Shown in pieces: positions 6,604 to 10,327 of a DNA stretch of 10,327 nucleotides. The stretch spans positions 1-10,327 of the forward strand of contig JAEWCI010000033.1 of assembly GCA_023390705.1 (NCBI GenBank), written 5' to 3'. Within the stretch, counting starts at the first letter, position 1; each line of letters begins with the position of its first letter. A program made the position numbers and the translations under genes. This DNA is from Pseudomonadota bacterium. Lineage in GTDB: Bacteria > Pseudomonadota > Alphaproteobacteria > Acetobacterales > Acetobacteraceae. Under the pieces are notes generated by a model. It had not been told where the DNA came from. It searched no databases and saw only the letters and a program-made list of their open reading frames with translations.

Positions 6604-7572
6604 ATGCTGCTTCGTCTGGGTCTGACCCTCGCCCTGTGCCTGGGGATGCTCGCGCCAGCCGTGCGGGCCGCGGAATTCACGCCGAACCGTCCGGTGCGCT
6701 TCGTGGTGCCCTTCGCCGCCGGCGGCAGCGCCGATGTGCTGGCGCGCATCGCCGGGCAGGCGCTGGGCGAGATGTGGAACCAGCAGGTCGTCATCGACAA
6801 CCGCCCCGGCGTGGGCGGCCATCTCGGGGCAGAGCTGGTGGCGCGTTCCCCGGGCGATGGGCATTCGCTGGTGCTCGGCACCATAGGCATCCATGCCGCC
6901 TATGGCGTCTATCGTTCGCTGGCCTATGACCCGGCGAGGGATCTGGCGCCGGTCGGCGTGCTGGCGGAGTTCCCCAATGTGGTGGTGGTGCATCCCTCGG
7001 TGCCGGCGCGCACCCTGCCGGAATTCATCGCCCTGGCGAAGCAGCGGCCCGGCCAGCTTATCTTCGGCTCGGCCGGCAACGCCACCTCCACCCATCTGGC
7101 CGGGGAGCTGTTCATGCTGGTCTCCGGCGCGCGGCTGACCCATGCCCCCTACCGCGGCAGCAGCCAGGCAATGAACGACCTGGTCGCCGGCAACATCCAG
7201 GCCATGTTCGAGAACCTGCCCACCGTGCCGCCGCAGACCAGCACGGGCCGCATCCGGCCGCTCGCCGTCACCAGCGCGCAGCGCAGCCCGAGCCTGCCCG
7301 ATGTGCCGACGGCCGAGGAGGCGGGCCTGCCCGGCTATGTTGCCACCGCCTGGTTCACCATCGCCGCGCCGGGCAGCACGCCGGCGCCGCTGCTGGAAGC
7401 GCTGAACGCCGATCTGCGCGCCGCCCTGGCCCAGCCGGCGATGCGCGACCGCTACATCGCGCTGGGCGCCACGCCGGGCGGGGGCACCGTGTCGGAGGCG
7501 CGCCGCTTCTTCGCCGCCGAGACGGAGAAGTGGAACCGCGTCATCGCCGCCGCCAACCTGCGGGTTGACTGA
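6604..7572 (+). CDS. Bug/TctC-family periplasmic solute-binding protein
   Basis: This 322-residue Bug protein opens the second forward operon. AGGAG (6592-6596) lies seven bases before the start. The Sec signal peptide has a short n-region (MLLR), a hydrophobic core and likely cleavage after VRA or RAA (around 20-23). Signatures are VPFAAGGSAD (35-44), VVIDNRPGVGG (62-72), FGSAGNATSTHLAGE (154-168), APYRGSSQAMNDL (181-193), LPDVPTAEEAGLPGY (231-245) and the C-terminal ANLRVD. The VDNRPGVGG-type loop and the phrase after it separate this copy from the ENRTGANG-type reverse-strand pair, so it belongs to another branch of the family. Its stop overlaps the next start (TGATG), tying it to the crotonase gene. 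The substrate is unknown; coupling suggests that the substrate is processed as a CoA thioester. Confidence 0.94.
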   Translation: MLLRLGLTLALCLGMLAPAVRAAEFTPNRPVRFVVPFAAGGSADVLARIAGQALGEMWNQQVVIDNRPGVGGHLGAELVARSPGDGHSLVLGTIGIHAAYGVYRSLAYDPARDLAPVGVLAEFPNVVVVHPSVPARTLPEFIALAKQRPGQLIFGSAGNATSTHLAGELFMLVSGARLTHAPYRGSSQAMNDLVAGNIQAMFENLPTVPPQTSTGRIRPLAVTSAQRSPSLPDVPTAEEAGLPGYVATAWFTIAAPGSTPAPLLEALNADLRAALAQPAMRDRYIALGATPGGGTVSEARRFFAAETEKWNRVIAAANLRVD

Positions 7573-8366
7573 TGGAACAGCCCGGCCAGGTGGTGCTGGC
7601 GGTGCGGGATGGCGTCGCCCGCCTCACCTTCGACAATCCGCGGCGGTTGAACGCCATCACTGCCGCCATGTGGCGCACCCTGCCCGGCCTGCTGGAGCAG
7701 GTGGAGCGCGACCCCGGCATCAGGGTGCTGGTGCTGCGCGGCGAAGGCGAACGCGCTTTCTGCACCGGCAACGACATCGGCGAGTTCGACACCATCCGCG
7801 CCGACCCGGTGCAGGCCGAAGCCTACAACGCCCTGCAGCGCGCGGTGGCGGAACGCATGGCCGGGCTGACCAAGCCAGCCATCGCCGCGCTGCACGGCCA
7901 TGCGCTGGGCGCCGGCATGGAGCTGGCGTTGCAATGCGACTTCCGGCTCGCCACGCCCCAGGCCAGCATGGGCGTGCCGGCGGTGAAGCTGGGCCTGCCC
8001 TATCGCCTGGAGGACATCGTCAAGCTGGTGGATGTCATCGGCCTTGCCCGCACCAGGCAGATGGTGCTGACCGGCCGCAGCCTGACCGGCGCGGCGTTGC
8101 TGGAAGCCGGGCTGGTGACGGAGCTGCACCCGGACCGCGCCGCCATGGAAGCGGCGGTGCAGGCGCTGGCCGGGGAGCTGGCGGCCAATGCGCCACTCTC
8201 CCTGGCCGCCGCCAAGGTCGCCTTCCAGGAGTTGGCGCGCCGCGATGGCCCGCCGGACCTGGACCGCGCCCGGCGTTTCGCCGATGCTTGCTACGCCAGC
8301 CACGACTATGCCGAGGGACGCGCGGCGCGCCGGGAAAAGCGCCCGCCCCGCTTCGAGGGACGCTGA
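7572..8366 (+). CDS. Crotonase-fold enzyme with a YgfG/ScpB-like active site
   Basis: This 264-residue protein is a member of the enoyl-CoA hydratase/isomerase superfamily acting on acyl-CoA. The first oxyanion segment is AFCTGNDIGEF (62-72) and the second HALGAGMELAL (110-120). Glu117 matches Glu144 of rat enoyl-CoA hydratase, but the second catalytic Glu (rat Glu164) is Ala137, so a standard hydration is unlikely. In KLGLPYRLEDIV (139-150), Tyr144 aligns with Tyr140 of E. coli methylmalonyl-CoA decarboxylase (YgfG/ScpB), and the surrounding LGxPY matches it. However, YgfG His66 is Asn67 here. A decarboxylase or isomerase acting on a malonyl-type CoA ester is therefore my suggestion, not a certainty. 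The start overlaps the upstream stop as TGATG and has no clear Shine-Dalgarno sequence, implying translational coupling. The next Bug gene begins 2 bases after its stop. Confidence 0.9.
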   Translation: MEQPGQVVLAVRDGVARLTFDNPRRLNAITAAMWRTLPGLLEQVERDPGIRVLVLRGEGERAFCTGNDIGEFDTIRADPVQAEAYNALQRAVAERMAGLTKPAIAALHGHALGAGMELALQCDFRLATPQASMGVPAVKLGLPYRLEDIVKLVDVIGLARTRQMVLTGRSLTGAALLEAGLVTELHPDRAAMEAAVQALAGELAANAPLSLAAAKVAFQELARRDGPPDLDRARRFADACYASHDYAEGRAARREKRPPRFEGR

Positions 8367-8368
8367 CG

Positions 8369-9331
8369 ATGAAGCGCCGAACGATCCTGGCTGCCCCTGC
8401 CCTGCTGCTGGCCACGCCGGCAAGGGCGCAGTGGTCGCCCCCCGGGCCCATCCGCATCCTGGTCGGCTTCGCGCCGGGTGGCGCTGCCGACATCACCGCC
8501 CGCATCGCCGGCGAGGCGATCCAGCGCCGCACCGGCCATAGCATCGTGGTGGAAAGCCGCACCGGTGCCCTGGGCTTCATCGCCGCCCAGGCCGTGGCGC
8601 GTGCCCCGGCCGACGGGCTGACGCTGGGCATCGTCATCATGGGGACGATGGGCGTGGCGCCGGTGGTGCCCGGCTCCAACATCCCGCTCGACCTCGACCG
8701 CGAACTCTCCCTGGTCTGCAACCTGGCCGGCACGCCCATGGCGCTGATCGCCCGGCCGGATGCGCCCTATGACAGCGTGGCGGGGCTGGTGGCCCATGCC
8801 CGCACGCGGCCCGGCGAGCTGACCTATGCCTCCACCGGCAATGGCAGCACCAACCAGCTTGCCGCCGAGCATTTCGCGCATGAGACCGGGCTGAAGCTGA
8901 CCCATGTGGCCTATCGCGGCGGGGCACCGGCCATCATGGATGTCGCGGCGAAGCGGATAGACCTGTTCTTCGCCAATATCGCCGAGGTCGCGCCCTTCAT
9001 CCAGGATGGCCGTGTCCGCGCACTCGGCCTGGCGGCCACCGCGCCGTCTCCGCTGGTGCCGGAACTGCCGCTGCTGACGAAGGACTATCCGGCGCTGGAC
9101 ATGAACAACTGGTTCGGCCTTGCCGGCCCGGCCGGCATCCCCGAGGACCGGCTGGCGGTCCTGGCAAAGCTGTTCACCGAAGCGATGACCGACCCGGCCA
9201 CCCAGCCCATGCTGGCCTCCCGCGGCCTGGTACCCCTGCCCGAGATCGGCCCCGCCTTCGCCGCCCGCATCCGCCATGACCGCGAGCGCTGGGCGCGCGT
9301 GGTCGCCGCCGGCAACATCCGCGCAGACTGA
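8369..9331 (+). CDS. Bug/TctC-family periplasmic solute-binding protein
   Basis: This 320-residue Bug protein starts at 8369, with GAGGGA (8355-8360) inside the end of the crotonase gene. The frame is open further upstream, but only this start gives a signal peptide: KRRTIL followed by a hydrophobic core and likely cleavage after ARA (18-20). The Arg-Arg pair is Tat-like, although Sec export is also possible. Signatures are VGFAPGGAAD (32-41), VVESRTGALG (60-69), YASTGNGSTNQLAAE (153-167), VAYRGGAPAIMDV (180-192) and the C-terminal GNIRAD. The segment IMGTMGVAP (90-98) resembles the same region of the reverse-strand pair, so this copy is closer to them than to the operon's first Bug gene. It lies between the crotonase and the hydantoinase-family gene, 14 bases before the latter. 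Confidence 0.94.
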   Translation: MKRRTILAAPALLLATPARAQWSPPGPIRILVGFAPGGAADITARIAGEAIQRRTGHSIVVESRTGALGFIAAQAVARAPADGLTLGIVIMGTMGVAPVVPGSNIPLDLDRELSLVCNLAGTPMALIARPDAPYDSVAGLVAHARTRPGELTYASTGNGSTNQLAAEHFAHETGLKLTHVAYRGGAPAIMDVAAKRIDLFFANIAEVAPFIQDGRVRALGLAATAPSPLVPELPLLTKDYPALDMNNWFGLAGPAGIPEDRLAVLAKLFTEAMTDPATQPMLASRGLVPLPEIGPAFAARIRHDRERWARVVAAGNIRAD

Positions 9332-9345
9332 GCAGGACACCCGCC

Positions 9346-10327
9346 TTGACCCAGCTTTCACTCGGCATCGATATCGGTGGCACCTTCACCGACCTGGTGG
9401 TTCTGGACCCGCGCGACGGCCGCGCCGTCATCTGGAAGGAAAGCACCACGCCGGACGACCCTGCCCGCGGCGCCATGGCCGGCACGCGGGCGGTGCTGGA
9501 GAAGGCCGGCGCCACGCCCGGCCGGATCGGCCGCGTGGTGCACGCCACCACGCTCTTCACCAACGCGCTGATCGAGCGCAAGGGCGCCAGGACCGGCCTG
9601 CTGACCACGGCCGGCTTCGAGGATGTGCTGGAGATCGGGCGGGAGCGGAAATACGAGCTCTACGACCTTTTCATCGAAATGCCGAAGCCGCTGGTGCCGC
9701 GCCCCTGGCGGCGCGGCGCGCGAGAGAGGCTGGCGGCGGATGGCAGCGTGGAAATCCCGCTCGACCTCGATGCCGCGCTGCGGGAGGTGGAGGATCTGGT
9801 GGCGCAGGGGATGGAGAGCCTGGCCATCTGCTTCCTGCACAGCTACGCCAACCCGGTGCATGAACGGGCGGTGGCGGAAGCCCTGGCGCGGCGCTTCCCG
9901 GGGCTTTCCGTCTCGCTCTCCTGCGATATCGCGCCGGAAATCCGGGAGTACCCGCGCGCCAGCACCACCGTCGCCAATGCCTATGTGCGGCCGCTGGCCG
10001 AGACCTACCTGGAAAGGCTGGAAGCGGAATTGCGCGCCGCCGGCATCCCCGGCGGGCTGTTCCTCATGCTCTCCAATGGCGGCCTGACCCATGTGGCGGA
10101 AGCGCGGCGTGCCCCGGTGCAGTTGCTGGAAAGCGGCCCGGCGGCGGGGGCGCTGGCCGGCGCCTGGTTCGGCCGCAATGCCGGGCTGGACCGCGTGCTG
10201 GCCTTCGACATGGGCGGCACCACGGCGAAGCTGGCGCTGGTGGACGGAGGCGAGCCGCTGGTCGCCTGGGGTTTCGAGGCGGCGCGCGAGAAGAGCTTCC
10301 TGCGCGGCTCCGGCCTGCCCATCCAGA
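9346..10327 (+). CDS. Hydantoinase A/oxoprolinase-family protein (HyuA-like), partial at the right edge
   Basis: The first 327 residues are visible; family members are usually near 680-700, so about half is missing. The family couples ATP hydrolysis to opening of cyclic amides (hydantoins, 5-oxoproline) or to carboxylation of ketones (acetone/acetophenone carboxylases), in the cytoplasm and usually with a HyuB-type partner. I place the start at TTG 9346, with AGGA (9334-9337) eight bases upstream; no ATG precedes the motif. The actin-fold phosphate loop IDIGGTFTD (8-16) follows at once, then HATTLFTNALIERKG (66-80), GRERKYELYDL (98-108), LSNGGL (242-247), ESGPAAGA (262-269), the second nucleotide motif FDMGGTTAK (287-295) and RGSGLPI (320-326). 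It closes the visible part of the operon. Substrate and subfamily are not determined. Confidence 0.92.
   Translation, partial: MTQLSLGIDIGGTFTDLVVLDPRDGRAVIWKESTTPDDPARGAMAGTRAVLEKAGATPGRIGRVVHATTLFTNALIERKGARTGLLTTAGFEDVLEIGRERKYELYDLFIEMPKPLVPRPWRRGARERLAADGSVEIPLDLDAALREVEDLVAQGMESLAICFLHSYANPVHERAVAEALARRFPGLSVSLSCDIAPEIREYPRASTTVANAYVRPLAETYLERLEAELRAAGIPGGLFLMLSNGGLTHVAEARRAPVQLLESGPAAGALAGAWFGRNAGLDRVLAFDMGGTTAKLALVDGGEPLVAWGFEAAREKSFLRGSGLPIQ

Noticed and set aside
1..10327. tRNA, rRNA, CRISPR arrays, insertion sequences or attachment sites
   Set aside because: I saw no cloverleaf, regularly spaced repeats, transposase motifs or terminal inverted repeats anywhere in the window.

Overview
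The window is GC-rich throughout its coding part and is packed with periplasmic binding proteins of the Bug/TctC family, short intergenic gaps and overlapping start/stop codons. This pattern, together with a CheZ-type phosphatase, suits a metabolically versatile proteobacterium. An alphaproteobacterium of the Acetobacteraceae (Roseomonas-like) is my best guess from style and gene content, not from a marker gene.

Layout. Bases 1-445 hold no supportable gene but carry a near-perfect 29-bp palindrome, a candidate sigma70 promoter and a small inverted repeat. Bases 446-3796 form a forward operon: a Bug binding protein, an alpha/beta-hydrolase-fold protein whose nucleophile position reads Lys instead of Ser, and a carboxyltransferase (beta) subunit of an acyl-CoA carboxylase with no biotin carboxylase or biotin carrier beside it. 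A convergent junction with a GC-rich hairpin follows. On the reverse strand lie a CheZ-like chemotaxis phosphatase (3819-4439) and two tandem paralogous Bug proteins (4493-5446 and 5452-6468). From a 135-bp divergent intergenic region a second forward operon runs off the right edge: Bug (6604), crotonase-fold enzyme (7572), Bug (8369) and the first half of a hydantoinase A/oxoprolinase-family ATPase starting at a TTG codon (9346).

How it fits together. Five Bug proteins occur in 10 kb, with no TctA/TctB membrane partners, each next to acyl-CoA or hydantoinase/carboxylase-type enzymes. I infer two catabolic modules for organic acids, amides or cyclic amides: Bug proteins bind the carboxylated substrate in the periplasm, and the cytoplasmic enzymes process it as CoA thioesters. 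The crotonase has a Tyr at the place used by methylmalonyl-CoA decarboxylase (YgfG/ScpB) and lacks the second catalytic Glu of enoyl-CoA hydratases, so decarboxylation or another non-hydratase reaction is more likely. Substrates cannot be read from the sequence. CheZ is the outlier and has no other chemotaxis gene in view.
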